The notes: a model not told the origin generated them from the sequence alone. 64,000 nt of DNA from an uncultured Lachnospiraceae bacterium (GCA_910585905.1 CAJUID010000004.1:62001-126000), one strand, 5' to 3'. Numbered from the stretch's first letter, positions 27,397 through 36,686 are shown. Made by a program: numbers and translations.

Positions 27397-27841
27397 AATC
27401 TCTCCCTATAAAATATCTTATTTGTTAAATCGTTTGATTTTATTATTCTATCACAAACACATACACAATTCTATTAAATATTGCTCAAAGCTTTTAACCT
27501 TTTTTTGCAATCATCATCTGCCTTGCTCGTTCCCTCTGTTCTGCGCTGATAAATGATTTCTTACGTTAATTGTCAGAAGTTTGAATTGCAGAATTTCCAA
27601 ACACGCTCTGGCATAACCTCCTAAAACCCGCATAAACTGTGATATATCAAAAGTGAAAAGGAACTTCAAGTTCCTTGCAAGCACTGCTTTTGGCTAGTTG
27701 CGTTCGCACCCGGATGATGCAAGTAAACTTGCACTCTTCACTCCGTTACGGTCGGCACATAACAGATGTCCGCCGGACATCTTGCGCCCTCACTTTGCCT
27801 CTGCAACAATAAAAGCCGAATAATAGAATGGGGGATTTATT
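27397..27841. other. Intergenic region upstream of spoVB containing a nested-palindrome sequence
   Basis: 445 bp without a gene. From 27641 to about 27800 it is packed with short perfect palindromes (listed as a repeat). The rest is AT-rich with no recognised promoter. A sigma-E-type promoter for spoVB would be expected here, but I could not identify one. Confidence 0.5.
27641..27800. repeat. Nested-palindrome intergenic element
   Basis: Contains GGAACTTCAAGTTCC (27660-27674), TGCAAGTAAACTTGCA (27718-27733) and AGATGTCCGCCGGACATCT (27764-27782), each a perfect hairpin. AAAAGTGA near the left end and TCACTTT near the right end are a weak outer inverted repeat. The architecture resembles the other palindromic elements of the window, but no second copy of this sequence is present here. 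Confidence 0.55.
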
Positions 27842-29440
27842 ATGATAAGAAAATTTAGCAATAAATTAATCCAGGGAACGCTGCTCTTAACAGCAACCGG
27901 CTTTATTACCCGCATTATCGGCTTTGTTTACCGCATTTTTCTCGCAAATATATTAGGAACAAATCTTTTAGGAATCTATCAGCTTGTATTTCCAGTATAC
28001 GGCATTTGCTTTACAATCTATGGAGCAGGTATCCAGACAGCAATTTCGCAGCTGATTGCCTCCAATGTCGGCGAATCTGCCCAGAAAGCCAGAAAAGACC
28101 TGGCAATCCTGAAATGGGGGCTCTTAGCCTCTCTCACACTCTCGCTCTCACTCAGCGCAATCATCTATCTGTTTGCCGAGCCAATTTCTGCCCGCTTTCT
28201 ACTGGAACCCGCATGCAGCCCATACCTCAGGCTTTTATGCCTGCTGTTCCCATTCTGTGGAACCTCCGCCTGCATAAACGGATATTTTTATGGAAAAAAA
28301 GAAGCAAAAGTCCCAGCTGTTACACAAATTGTGGAACAGTTGGTCCGAGTATCTTCCGTCTTTGTCCTGTGCATGGCATTGTCTGCTACAGGAGAAACCG
28401 GCTGTAGGCTTGCGATTCTAGGACTTGTCTTAGGTGAAGCTGCCTCCTGCTTTTACAACTGCTTCCATCTCTATCTGGCCATATGCCGCGCCGGACAAAA
28501 GGCATCCAGTACGCAAACTGGAAAAATGAGAAAAAAACAGGCGCCTGCTCTCCTTCGCACAAAATCATCCGGCTATGGAACCATAAAGCAAAACAAGATT
28601 GCCTCCTCGCTGCTCTTTCTTGCGTTTACATTAACAACAACTAAATTAGTCATTTCTATTCTCCACAGCGTGGAGGCAGTATTTATCCCTGCCGCACTAA
28701 AAAAATTCGGCTGCTCCCCGGAGGACGCACTTAGTATCTATGGCATCCTCTCCGGCATTGCCCTGCCATTTATTCTCTTTCCCTCAACGATAACCAATTC
28801 CTTTGCCGTTATGCTCCTACCTGCCATTGCACAAGCACAGGCAGAGCGTTCCGATCAAAAAATTAAAAACTACGTCACACTTTCTGGTAAATACAGCCTT
28901 TTTATCGGCTACCTCTTTACCTGCATTTTCCTGATTTTCGGAAAAGACTTTGGGACAGTCCTCTTCCACAGCTCAGATGCCGGAACCTATATCTACGCAC
29001 TTTCCTGGCTCTGTCCGTTTATGTACCTCTCCACAACATTTACCAGCATTATAAACGGCCTTGGAAAAACGCAGCTTACCTTTCTCATTACTGCGGTCAG
29101 CCTTCTGGTAAAAATATATTTCCTGGTCTTTCTGGTGCCGCGCTACGGCATCCAAGCCTATCTTGCAGGCTCACTCATCAGCTATATCGCAATGACTGTC
29201 CTCGAAGGGCTTTATCTAAATAAATACATGCACTGGTCCATTGTAAATTTCTTTGTAGTCCCAGGCATCTGCCTGACACTTCTTGGAACCACCTTAAAAA
29301 AGCTATATACTATGCTTCCAGTTCCAAAAAGCGGACTTCCCACAATATCTGTAATCTGCGCCATCTGCCTGCTAATCTGCATCGGCTATCTTTTTGTCCT
29401 GCAGCGCCTAAAATGCATTAATGTCAAGGACTTTCTGTAG
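27842..29440 (+). CDS. spoVB: Stage V sporulation protein B-like flippase
   Basis: 532 residues with about 14 membrane helices; MOP-superfamily polysaccharide transporter of the SpoVB/MurJ-like group (LTATGFITRIIGFVYRIFLA, NLLGIYQLVFPVYGI, then NGYFYGKKEAKVPAVTQIVE). In B. subtilis SpoVB is needed for spore cortex formation. A polar insert around residues 225-250 precedes the second half, which is normal for the family. GGGGGA is 7 bases before the ATG. It sits directly upstream of the dipicolinate synthase genes, supporting a spore role, although vegetative paralogues exist. Confidence 0.85.
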   Translation: MIRKFSNKLIQGTLLLTATGFITRIIGFVYRIFLANILGTNLLGIYQLVFPVYGICFTIYGAGIQTAISQLIASNVGESAQKARKDLAILKWGLLASLTLSLSLSAIIYLFAEPISARFLLEPACSPYLRLLCLLFPFCGTSACINGYFYGKKEAKVPAVTQIVEQLVRVSSVFVLCMALSATGETGCRLAILGLVLGEAASCFYNCFHLYLAICRAGQKASSTQTGKMRKKQAPALLRTKSSGYGTIKQNKIASSLLFLAFTLTTTKLVISILHSVEAVFIPAALKKFGCSPEDALSIYGILSGIALPFILFPSTITNSFAVMLLPAIAQAQAERSDQKIKNYVTLSGKYSLFIGYLFTCIFLIFGKDFGTVLFHSSDAGTYIYALSWLCPFMYLSTTFTSIINGLGKTQLTFLITAVSLLVKIYFLVFLVPRYGIQAYLAGSLISYIAMTVLEGLYLNKYMHWSIVNFFVVPGICLTLLGTTLKKLYTMLPVPKSGLPTISVICAICLLICIGYLFVLQRLKCINVKDFL

Positions 29441-29545
29441 TACGTCCATGCCAGCAACATTTACTTAATGACAACACACGTTCAATAATATAGAGGATAA
29501 TTTTCAGTTACCAAATGTTTTCTGTGTGCCTGCAGTACAGCAAAT

Positions 29546-29574
29546 TCACACATCTTTCCCCACTGCATAAGATA
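29546..29574 (+). promoter_or_regulatory. Sigma-K-like promoter for dpaAB
   Basis: CATAAGATA at 29566-29574 fits the sigma-K -10 consensus CATAnnnTA, with CAC at 29547-29549 as the -35 AC element at a 16-bp spacer. The B. subtilis homologue spoVF is a sigma-K gene, so the match is expected biologically. Confidence 0.55.
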
Positions 29575-29642
29575 TACATAACAAAACATCTTTTGTCTCC
29601 CTCTTATTGAAGGAACAGGCAAAAGAGAGCAGGAGGGACTTT

Positions 29643-30446
29643 ATGCAATCCAAATCATCTTTTCACACGGAAACAGACCGCCGGCAACGGTATCTGGGTG
29701 AATTTCTTATAGACAGCGGCTACCATGTCATTTTGGCAGAGACCTCACCGGAGCTGGACCTCGCTGCCGCAAGCATCAGCGAATTTGAAAATAAGCTGCT
29801 GGTACTGCTCCCTGTCCCGGCTTCCTCGGTTCTCCTGCGGCGTCTCAAGGAAAGCCTAACTCCCCAGCATATTGTACTTGGCGGAAACATCCCAAAAGAT
29901 TTCACTGCCTTCTGCGATGAGCGGAAGATAGCTTATATTGATTATTTTAAAAATCCTGCCATTGCCATTGAAAATGCAGTCGCAACCGCGGAGGGGGCAA
30001 TCTGCGAAGCAATCCTGACAAGCGAATACAACCTGCACCAGAGCGAAGCACTGGTAATCGGCTTTGGCAAATGTGGTGAAATTCTTGCCGACAAATTAGA
30101 AGGGCTAAAATGCAATGTTACTGTATCCACAAGGGATGCCATCGCAAAAGCCCGTGCAAAGGCATATGGCTATCATCTTCTTTCAGACAGCTCATACCAA
30201 CAGTTTGATCTTCTATTCAATACTGCGCCGGCACCGGTCCTTGGCCGTTCCATTATTGACCAGCTAAAACCAGATGCCGTGATTATCGACATCGCCTCCG
30301 CGCCGGGCGGTACTGATTTCAATTACTGTGCCGAAAAAGGAATTGCCGCGAAGCATTGCCCTGGCATTCCTGGCAGATATTCTCCAAAAACGTCAGCAAA
30401 AATTCTATTTGACCACATACAGGAAAAACTGAGCAATTTATTATAA
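29643..30446 (+). CDS. dpaA: Dipicolinate synthase subunit A
   Basis: Large subunit of the mother-cell enzyme that makes dipicolinic acid, the Ca-chelate of the spore core. 267 residues from the ATG at 29643, which has AGGAGG 6 bases upstream; an in-frame TTG at 29607 would add 12 residues and has no such site. N-terminal domain with SGYHVILAETSPE; C-terminal Rossmann domain ALVIGFGKCGEILADKLEG and VIIDIASAPGGTDF, HCPGIPGRYSPKT. Followed at 38 bp by dpaB. Good marker that the organism forms endospores. Confidence 0.92.
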   Translation: MQSKSSFHTETDRRQRYLGEFLIDSGYHVILAETSPELDLAAASISEFENKLLVLLPVPASSVLLRRLKESLTPQHIVLGGNIPKDFTAFCDERKIAYIDYFKNPAIAIENAVATAEGAICEAILTSEYNLHQSEALVIGFGKCGEILADKLEGLKCNVTVSTRDAIAKARAKAYGYHLLSDSSYQQFDLLFNTAPAPVLGRSIIDQLKPDAVIIDIASAPGGTDFNYCAEKGIAAKHCPGIPGRYSPKTSAKILFDHIQEKLSNLL

Positions 30447-30484
30447 GATTTAGGCGCGTAAGCCGCGCAGAAACGAGGACGATT

Positions 30485-31081
30485 ATGAATCAGACAAAAT
30501 CTGAACCGGTTACGCTTGGTTTTGCCATTACCGGCTCCTTTTGTACTTACCAGAAGATTCTTGAGACACTCCAAAATATGAAAACAAAAAATTATAATAT
30601 AATCCCGATATTTTCAGAAAGAGGCGGCACAATGGATACCCGTTTCCAGAAAGCAGGCGATTTCGTATCACAAGTGCAGGAAATCACCGGAAACAAAGGT
30701 ATCTTTACCATCCAGGAGGCTGAACCTATTGGTCCAGGAGGCTATCTGGATGCACTGGTTATTGCGCCATGTACTGGCAACACCCTTGCAAAACTCTGCC
30801 ACGGCATTACAGATTCCACTGTTCTTATGGCAGCTAAAGCACATCTGCGCAATGAAAAGCCGCTTATTATATCTATCTCAACAAATGATGCCCTGGGAAT
30901 GAATTTCGCAAACCTGGGACAACTGATGAACACAAAAAATATTTATTTTGTTCCGTTTGGGCAGGACAATTATAAGAAAAAGACGAATTCTATGGTTGCC
31001 CATGTAGAGTTAATTCCAGACACAATAGAAGCGGCACTTGCCGGAAAACAGCTTCAGCCTGTCATCCAGTCTCCTTTTTAA
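30485..31081 (+). CDS. dpaB: Dipicolinate synthase subunit B
   Basis: Flavoprotein-like second subunit of dipicolinate synthase (SpoVFB). 198 residues: LGFAITGSFCTYQKILETLQ at the N terminus, IFSERGG, EPIGPGGYLDALVIAPCTGN and NDALGMNFANLGQLM, typical of HFCD/UbiX-related flavoproteins. ACGAGGACG lies before the ATG. Forms a two-gene operon with dpaA, closed by a terminator at 31109-31143. Confidence 0.92.
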   Translation: MNQTKSEPVTLGFAITGSFCTYQKILETLQNMKTKNYNIIPIFSERGGTMDTRFQKAGDFVSQVQEITGNKGIFTIQEAEPIGPGGYLDALVIAPCTGNTLAKLCHGITDSTVLMAAKAHLRNEKPLIISISTNDALGMNFANLGQLMNTKNIYFVPFGQDNYKKKTNSMVAHVELIPDTIEAALAGKQLQPVIQSPF

Positions 31082-31108
31082 CCACCGCTTATCGAACAAT
31101 TCAAATAG

Positions 31109-31143
31109 CCCAGATTCCCCAGATAAAGGGAACCTGGGTTTTT
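31109..31143 (+). terminator. Terminator of the dpaAB operon
   Basis: CCCAGATTCCCC (31109-31120) pairs with GGGAACCTGGG (31128-31138), followed by TTTTT. It lies between dpaB and the convergent ribH gene and may also stop leftward transcripts, though without a U-tract on that strand. Confidence 0.8.
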
Positions 31144-31145
31144 AT

Positions 31146-31610
31146 CTATGAAAGCTTTTTTGTAAGATTAATCATTTCAATTGCTCCTAATGCGCAGTCA
31201 TACCCTTTATTCCCTGCCTTTGTGCCTGCACGTTCAATCGCCTGCTCAATATTATCCGTTGTCACAACGCCAAACATAACCGGAATCCCGGATTCCAGGC
31301 CGACAGCGGCAATCCCCTTGGAAACTTCTGCGCATACATAATCATAATGGCTTGTTGCACCACGGATTACAGCGCCAAGACAGATTACAGCGTCATACTT
31401 CCCAGACAGTGCAAGCTTTTTCGCCACCAAAGGAATCTCAAACGCCCCTGGAACCCATGCCAGCGTAATATCCTCCTCCTTGACGCCATGGCGCACCAGG
31501 CCGTCCTCTGCACCGCTAATTAACTTAGACACAATAAACTCATTAAAACGCGCCCCCACTATAGCAATCTTTGCCCCATCTGCTACAACATTTCCTTCTA
31601 ATACTTTCAT
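31146..31610 (-). CDS. ribH: 6,7-dimethyl-8-ribityllumazine synthase
   Basis: Penultimate step of riboflavin synthesis; usually a 60-subunit capsid. 154 residues: [30 protein letters not shown] and the active-site [15 protein letters not shown] with the catalytic His. An in-frame TTG at 31616 exists, but the ATG at 31610 has GGAGG 6 bases upstream. Last gene of the ribDEBAH operon. Confidence 0.94.
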   Translation of the reverse strand: MKVLEGNVVADGAKIAIVGARFNEFIVSKLISGAEDGLVRHGVKEEDITLAWVPGAFEIPLVAKKLALSGKYDAVICLGAVIRGATSHYDYVCAEVSKGIAAVGLESGIPVMFGVVTTDNIEQAIERAGTKAGNKGYDCALGAIEMINLTKKLS

Positions 31611-31654
31611 CGCCAACCTCCTTATAATTATCTTTGATTTATTGTTATATTTCT

Positions 31655-32857
31655 CTAAAGATCCAAAATATGCCCCATCTTCTCTTTTTTAGTCTTCAGA
31701 TAAAATAAGTCATATTTTCCCGGCTCCATCTCAATCGGGACACGCTCTACAATCTCCAAGTGATAACCAGCCAGCCCATATACCTTTAACGGGTTATTTG
31801 TCATAAGGCGCAGCTCATGGATTCCCAGGTCCACCAAAATCTGGGTCCCAATCGTATAATCCCTTGCATCTTCTGGAAACCCAAGCTCCAGATTTGCCTC
31901 AACTGTATCCCTTCCATGATCCTGAAGCTCGTAGGCACGGATCTTATTAATCAGGCCAATTCCCCGCCCTTCCTGGCGCATATAGAGCAAAACTCCCCTG
32001 CCTTCCTTGGCAATCATTTTCATGGCAGCATCATATTGTTGTCCGCAATCACACCTTGCCGAACCCAGCGCATCCCCTGTCAGGCACTCTGAATGCACGC
32101 GGCACAGTACTGGTTTTCCATCTGTAATATCCCCCTTTACCAGAGCCACATGATGCTCCCCATTTAACTTATTGACATACCCATAAATCGTAAACTCACC
32201 ATAACGTGTCGGCATCTTTGCCTTCGCCACACATTCCACCAGCACCTCATGCTCTTTCCGGTACTGTACCAGATCCGCAATCCTGCCAATCTTTAATTCA
32301 TGTTTTCTTGCAAACTCCACCAATTCCGGTGTTCTCGCCATATAGCCGTCATCCCGCATAATCTCACAGCACAGTCCAACCGGCTCAAGACCCGCTAGCT
32401 TGACCAAATCCACAGTGGCCTCCGTATGCCCATTTCTTTCCAACACACCGCCCTTTTTTGCCTGCAAAGGAAACATGTGGCCCGGCGTCCTAAAATCCTC
32501 TGGTTTTACATCAGGCGCAACGGTCTTCATCGCTGTAATGGAACGCTCATACGCTGAAATCCCCGTCTCTGTATCTTTATAATCAATTGACACAGTAAAT
32601 GCTGTGCAATGGTTATCTGTATTTACCTCGCACATTTGATGAAGGCCCAGCTTATCCGTATAGCTCTCATCCATCGGCATACAGATCAGTCCTTTCGCAT
32701 AGGATGCCATAAAATTAACATTCTCCGTAGTTGCAAACTGCGCAGCACAAATCACATCCCCTTCATTCTCGCGGTCCTCATCATCTATCAAAACCACAAT
32801 CTTGCCATTCCGAATCTCTTCCATCAATTCTTCAATTGAATTGAATTCATAATCCAT
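31655..32857 (-). CDS. ribBA: Bifunctional 3,4-dihydroxy-2-butanone-4-phosphate synthase / GTP cyclohydrolase II
   Basis: 400 residues. RibB domain: [20 protein letters not shown] (metal site) and [29 protein letters not shown]. RibA domain from about 205: [24 protein letters not shown] zinc site ([18 protein letters not shown]), [19 protein letters not shown] and [14 protein letters not shown]. It provides both starting compounds of the pathway. AGGAGG is 6 bases before the ATG. Confidence 0.95.
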   Translation of the reverse strand: MDYEFNSIEELMEEIRNGKIVVLIDDEDRENEGDVICAAQFATTENVNFMASYAKGLICMPMDESYTDKLGLHQMCEVNTDNHCTAFTVSIDYKDTETGISAYERSITAMKTVAPDVKPEDFRTPGHMFPLQAKKGGVLERNGHTEATVDLVKLAGLEPVGLCCEIMRDDGYMARTPELVEFARKHELKIGRIADLVQYRKEHEVLVECVAKAKMPTRYGEFTIYGYVNKLNGEHHVALVKGDITDGKPVLCRVHSECLTGDALGSARCDCGQQYDAAMKMIAKEGRGVLLYMRQEGRGIGLINKIRAYELQDHGRDTVEANLELGFPEDARDYTIGTQILVDLGIHELRLMTNNPLKVYGLAGYHLEIVERVPIEMEPGKYDLFYLKTKKEKMGHILDL

Positions 32858-32879
32858 TTTTTTGCCTCCTATCTTCTAT

Positions 32880-33548
32880 TTAAAAGCCATGCTCAATCAA
32901 AAAGTCCATTGTAATGGAACTTTTCTGGGCTGCCGCTTTTCCTGCATTCTCTTCCTTGGCATCCAGGCTCATCAACCTCTCAACATATTTCCCAATCATA
33001 TCATTTTCAAGATTTACTATATCACCTGCCTTTTTGCGAAGCAGCGTCGTTTCCACGCCGGTATGCGGGATTACTGAGACTGCAAAACTCCCACCCCCTA
33101 CCCGCGCTACGGTTAGGCTGATTCCATCTATCGCAATAGAACCCTTTTCTATAATATATTTGAGAATATCCTGCGATGCCCCAATCTCAACCCAGACCGC
33201 ATTATCTTCTGGTTTTAAGGAAAGAACCGTTCCTGTGCCATCAATATGACCAGCCACAATATGGCCGCCAAACCTGCCATCAGCCGCCATCGCCCGTTCC
33301 AGATTTACAAGACTTCCCCTAGAAAGACCGCCAAGGGAACTCCTTCGCAGGGTTTCAGCCATCACATCCGCAGTAAACCGCCCAGACATCACAGCCGTTA
33401 CCGTAAGGCAGACGCCATTTACTGCAATGCTGTCCCCTACCTTACTTCCCTCCAACACCTTATCCGCCTCAATAGTAAGGAGCGCTGACCGGCTTCCTTT
33501 TGCAACCGAATAAACCGTCCCAATCTCTTCCACAATTCCTGTAAACAT
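32880..33548 (-). CDS. ribE: Riboflavin synthase, alpha subunit type
   Basis: 222 residues with the two lumazine-binding repeats: MFTGIVEEIGTVYSV with IAVNGVCLTVTAV and GRFTADVMAETLRR (first), GGHIVAGHIDGTGTVLSL with IAIDGISLTVARV (second). The frame is open to a TTG at 33596, but the ATG at 33548 is the conserved start (MFTGIVE) and has AAAGGAG about 10 bases upstream. Converts two lumazine molecules to riboflavin. Confidence 0.94.
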   Translation of the reverse strand: MFTGIVEEIGTVYSVAKGSRSALLTIEADKVLEGSKVGDSIAVNGVCLTVTAVMSGRFTADVMAETLRRSSLGGLSRGSLVNLERAMAADGRFGGHIVAGHIDGTGTVLSLKPEDNAVWVEIGASQDILKYIIEKGSIAIDGISLTVARVGGGSFAVSVIPHTGVETTLLRKKAGDIVNLENDMIGKYVERLMSLDAKEENAGKAAAQKSSITMDFLIEHGF

Positions 33549-33601
33549 ACAATGACAACTCCTTTTCCTTTTGCGCCGCAAAAAGGGCACCAACAAAAAT
33601 A

Positions 33602-34699
33602 CTACTCTGGATACCTTTCCACCACATCAAATTCTAACAATATATCCCTGCCTAGGAACTGAATCTTCTGATTCGCCAGAAAATATGCACTGTCCGGCTC
33701 CTCTACGCCAAAACCACTAACTGGTGTATACTTGCCGCTCCCCCCAAAAATCTTTGGAGCAATATAAGCCTGCACATGATTTACAATCCCACATTCCAAA
33801 GCACTCTGGTTCAGCGTGCCGCCGCCCTCTAGCAAAATACTATCTATCTTTTGCGCGCCAAGCTTCTCCATCAAGTCTTTTAAATCTACCCTGCCATCAC
33901 GTTCCCGAACCACCAAAATCTGCACCCCAGCCTCTTTTAACGCCCTTGCCTTTTCACCCTGATCCGAAATAGTCGCAATTATTGTTGTAACCTCACCCGC
34001 TGTCTTGACAATATTAGAATCAATCGGAGTCCGCAGCCTACTATCACAGATAATCCGCACCGGATTCCTGCCCCCAGGCATACGGCAAGTCAAACTAGGA
34101 TTATCATTGATTACTGTCTGCACCCCAACCATAATCCCTTTTAACGCATTTCTAGTTTCCTGCACATGAAAACGAGCCTTTTCATCTGTAATCCACTGAC
34201 TTTTCCCAGTATCACATGCCGTCTTCCCATCCATTGTCATCGCATATTTCATCACGACATACGGCATCTTGGTAGTAATATAGTGGAAAAATACCGGATT
34301 CAGTTCGTCACACTCCTTCTTCATAAACTGTGTCTCAACCTCGATTCCGGCATCCCGCAGACATTGGATTCCCCTGCCTGCCACCAGTTCGTTCGGATCA
34401 TCGGAGCCTACATAGACCTTCGCAATTCCATTCTCAATAATTGCCTGTGTACAAGGCGGCTGTTTCCCATAGTGACAGCATGGCTCCAGCGTCACATACA
34501 TCTCTGCCCCTGCTGCATCTTCTGTCAGCCTGGAAAAAGCATGGCGTTCCGCGTGAAGTTCCCCATAGGCAGCATGATAACCCTCACCGATTATCCTGCC
34601 ATCCTTCACAACTACAGCCCCCACGAGAGGATTTGGATTTACCTTGCCCACCCCATTTTTCGCCAGTTCAATCGCACGAGACATAAATTCCTTATTCAA
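33602..34699 (-). CDS. ribD: Bifunctional diaminohydroxyphosphoribosylaminopyrimidine deaminase / 5-amino-6-(5-phosphoribosylamino)uracil reductase
   Basis: 365 residues. Deaminase domain with zinc motifs HAERHAFS and EPCCHYGKQPPCTQAI; reductase domain from about 145 (PYVVMKYAMTMDGKTACDTG, GVQTVINDNPSLTCR, LEGGGTLNQSAL). The start is taken as TTG at 34699 because MNKEFMSRAIELAKNG aligns with known RibD N termini; an ATG five codons later with AAGGA close by is the alternative. First gene after the FMN riboswitch. Confidence 0.94.
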   Translation of the reverse strand: MNKEFMSRAIELAKNGVGKVNPNPLVGAVVVKDGRIIGEGYHAAYGELHAERHAFSRLTEDAAGAEMYVTLEPCCHYGKQPPCTQAIIENGIAKVYVGSDDPNELVAGRGIQCLRDAGIEVETQFMKKECDELNPVFFHYITTKMPYVVMKYAMTMDGKTACDTGKSQWITDEKARFHVQETRNALKGIMVGVQTVINDNPSLTCRMPGGRNPVRIICDSRLRTPIDSNIVKTAGEVTTIIATISDQGEKARALKEAGVQILVVRERDGRVDLKDLMEKLGAQKIDSILLEGGGTLNQSALECGIVNHVQAYIAPKIFGGSGKYTPVSGFGVEEPDSAYFLANQKIQFLGRDILLEFDVVERYPE

Positions 34700-34789
34700 A
34701 ATGACACCATTCCTTCCACGTCATAAACATAAAAAAGCGCACCGCCAGCGCTGGTACACCACTATGCTGCAAGCAGTTTCCTATAAGTC

Positions 34790-34821
34790 AAAAAACCCTG
34801 AACGCAAAATAACATTCAGGG
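34790..34821 (-). terminator. Attenuator terminator between FMN riboswitch and ribD
   Basis: On the minus strand CCCTGAA (34821-34815) pairs with TTCAGGG (34802-34796) and is followed by TTTTTT. It lies about 25 bases after the aptamer and 90 bases before ribD, as expected for a transcription-terminating FMN riboswitch. Confidence 0.85.
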
Positions 34822-34845
34822 CACACTTTTATCACACAATCTCTC

Positions 34846-34972
34846 TTATCTTCTTTCATCCAGACTATACTGTCGGCTTTGGAATCGCACCAAATCATGC
34901 CTTGCGGCTCGCGGGCTTACCTAAAAACAAGGAACACCGCCGGTGGGGAATCACACCCCGCCCTGAAAATAA
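34846..34972 (-). ncRNA. FMN riboswitch (RFN element)
   Basis: On the minus strand the conserved blocks appear in order: CAGGGCGGGGTGTGATTCCC, CACCGGCGGT, AAGCCCGCGAGCC, GATTTGGTGCGATTCC, AAAGCCGACAGTATAGTC and TGGATGAAAGAAGAT. This is the RFN aptamer. FMN binding would favour the downstream terminator and shut off ribDEBAH. Confidence 0.95.
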
Positions 34973-34982
34973 ATAGATTTTT

Positions 34983-35011
34983 ATTTTATTAATTATAGAT
35001 CATTTTCACAA
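34983..35011 (-). promoter_or_regulatory. Promoter of the riboflavin operon
   Basis: TTGTGA (35011-35006), 17-bp spacer, TAAAAT (34988-34983) on the minus strand. The predicted start near 34976 lies just before the riboswitch 5' end. Confidence 0.6.
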
Positions 35012-35082
35012 TCCTTAGTTATCATACCACAGGATACACTCTATTTCAAGAGCCCATCTAAAAAAGCTCACAAAGTATGCTT

Positions 35083-35227
35083 TTATTCCCGCGAAGCAAC
35101 GAGCCAAGCGCGAGCTTGCTCGCATTTGGCGACTGCCGCGAGGGTCAAATACCCCGCCCCTCTGGGGCGAACTTGCTAAAAAGAAGCTAAGTCATGCCCC
35201 GTTGCTTGCAGCGGGGTATTTGACTTG
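35083..35227 (+). repeat. 145-bp nested-palindrome element, copy A
   Basis: Reads the same as the reverse complement of 60630-60774 over all 145 positions as far as I can compare by eye. Its right half is bounded by a perfect 14-bp inverted repeat, GTCAAATACCCCGC / GCGGGGTATTTGAC. Inside are CGCCCC-TCT-GGGGCG and CTTGCT/AGC-AAG-type hairpins; the left half has GCGAGC-TT-GCTCGC within GCCAA...TTGGC. No open reading frame. It lies between cdaR and the rib promoter. Confidence 0.85.
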
Positions 35228-35292
35228 GAACCACCACACTTTGGCAAAGTTTCCGAAAGCTTCAACAATCCTACGGCAAAATTAATATGTCA

Positions 35293-36663
35293 TTACTCCG
35301 GCGTAGCATCCGGCTCTTGCTCCTCCCCTTCTTCTTCATCGGGTTGAGGGGTCGCACTTGGCACTGGAAGCGTATCTGGTGCTGTATCAATTCTTCTTGA
35401 AATAATAATCCTCACTTTTGCACCCTTCACCAGTTTCCCAAGTCCATTTAAATTCACTTTGACTGGAAGTGAATACATGCCTGATTTCAAGCCAGTACAG
35501 TCCACATAGGCTAAGATGGTCGTATCCGAAATTGATTCCAGATCTGATTCTCTCCCCTCAATGGTTAGCTCAATATCTCTAACATTCCCATAGATAGAAG
35601 CAATAAACTTATCATCCACATTACTCATCTGAATTCTCGTGGTCTGTAACTGTATTTTCTTTCGGATCAATTTTTCCAATGTAATCTGAACAGAAACTTT
35701 TTCATATTCCTCTCTCACCGTGATATTCTTATCCAGATAATCCATAACCTGCACTTCCTGGTCCAACCCGGCAGAAGTGCCGACAAACCCGGTAATATCT
35801 ATCGGAATCACAAGTTCAGAGATGCCAGCCAAAGCCTTCTCTGTCCCTGCAATCTCTATTTCCTCTGGAACACACTTCGCATCCACCAGCTCATACCCCT
35901 CTGCCGGCTTCCCTTTTAGGTCAAGTTTTACCGGAATTGTCTTATTTTGCAGGAGTTTTGCCTTGACACGGATTGTATCATCACTAAACGACAGAGTAGA
36001 GGAATTTATGCGGTTCCCCCTCTTATCGTACGCTGCCGGCATCAACCTCCTAAAAAAGTCCTGGCTCGCGCCGTTGACATTTAGGGCAACACGCACAGTG
36101 GCAATCCTGTCAATCACAGAGCTTCCTCCGATTACCTCAACTACATTAGGCTTAACCGTACACTCCCCAACCGAATACCCATCGGCCGGAGTCCCATCTA
36201 TATCTACAGTCACCTTAAACTGTCTTGTGTCCATATCATCCAACGATACCTTTAACACCTGATTACACTCTAATTTTACATCTGATAAGGTATGTTTCCT
36301 TAACCCCACCTTAATTGCAACTGCATTTACAGAGGAAAGTTCTGACAAATCCGCTGTCGCCCGGATATCATCAGATGTCAAATTATCTATAATACTGCGC
36401 TTGCCACCAACTGTTACTGTCGCAGTATTTCCCTCAACAACCTCAAATACTTTGTGGACAGAATGCAGCGCATCCTCATTAATCGTCTCAACGTGAACCA
36501 CGAAATTTTTTGTCCGGTACGGGTCATCAATATTTACAATTAAAACCCATACCAGTATGGCTCCTGCAATCGATAACAGCTTAACAGACAGATTGTTAAA
36601 TAACATCTGCTTCCAGAAATCGATCCCATTCTGTTTTCTCTCTTCCCTGCTCTCCTGACTCAC
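35293..36663 (-). CDS. cdaR: CdaR/YbbR-domain regulator of diadenylate cyclase
   Basis: 456 residues. One N-terminal membrane helix (LSVKLLSIAGAILVWVLIVN, about 25-44) is followed by four to five extracytoplasmic YbbR repeats (pattern PADGYSVGECTVKPNVVEVIG, shown in part: YSVGECTVKPNVVEV) and a low-complexity acidic tail (PDEEEGEEQEPDATPE). Family members bind and modulate CdaA. Starts with GTG at 36663, with GGAGGG 7 bases upstream. It follows cdaA by 23 bp. The usual third gene glmM is not downstream. Confidence 0.9.
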   Translation of the reverse strand: MSQESREERKQNGIDFWKQMLFNNLSVKLLSIAGAILVWVLIVNIDDPYRTKNFVVHVETINEDALHSVHKVFEVVEGNTATVTVGGKRSIIDNLTSDDIRATADLSELSSVNAVAIKVGLRKHTLSDVKLECNQVLKVSLDDMDTRQFKVTVDIDGTPADGYSVGECTVKPNVVEVIGGSSVIDRIATVRVALNVNGASQDFFRRLMPAAYDKRGNRINSSTLSFSDDTIRVKAKLLQNKTIPVKLDLKGKPAEGYELVDAKCVPEEIEIAGTEKALAGISELVIPIDITGFVGTSAGLDQEVQVMDYLDKNITVREEYEKVSVQITLEKLIRKKIQLQTTRIQMSNVDDKFIASIYGNVRDIELTIEGRESDLESISDTTILAYVDCTGLKSGMYSLPVKVNLNGLGKLVKGAKVRIIISRRIDTAPDTLPVPSATPQPDEEEGEEQEPDATPE

Positions 36664-36686
36664 TTCTATCCCTCCTGCCTGTCGCT

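Noticed and set aside
33549..33596. Extended N terminus of riboflavin synthase from a TTG at 33596
   Set aside because: Family proteins begin at MFTGIVE; the basic extension has no homologous counterpart and the ATG has an upstream AAAGGAG.
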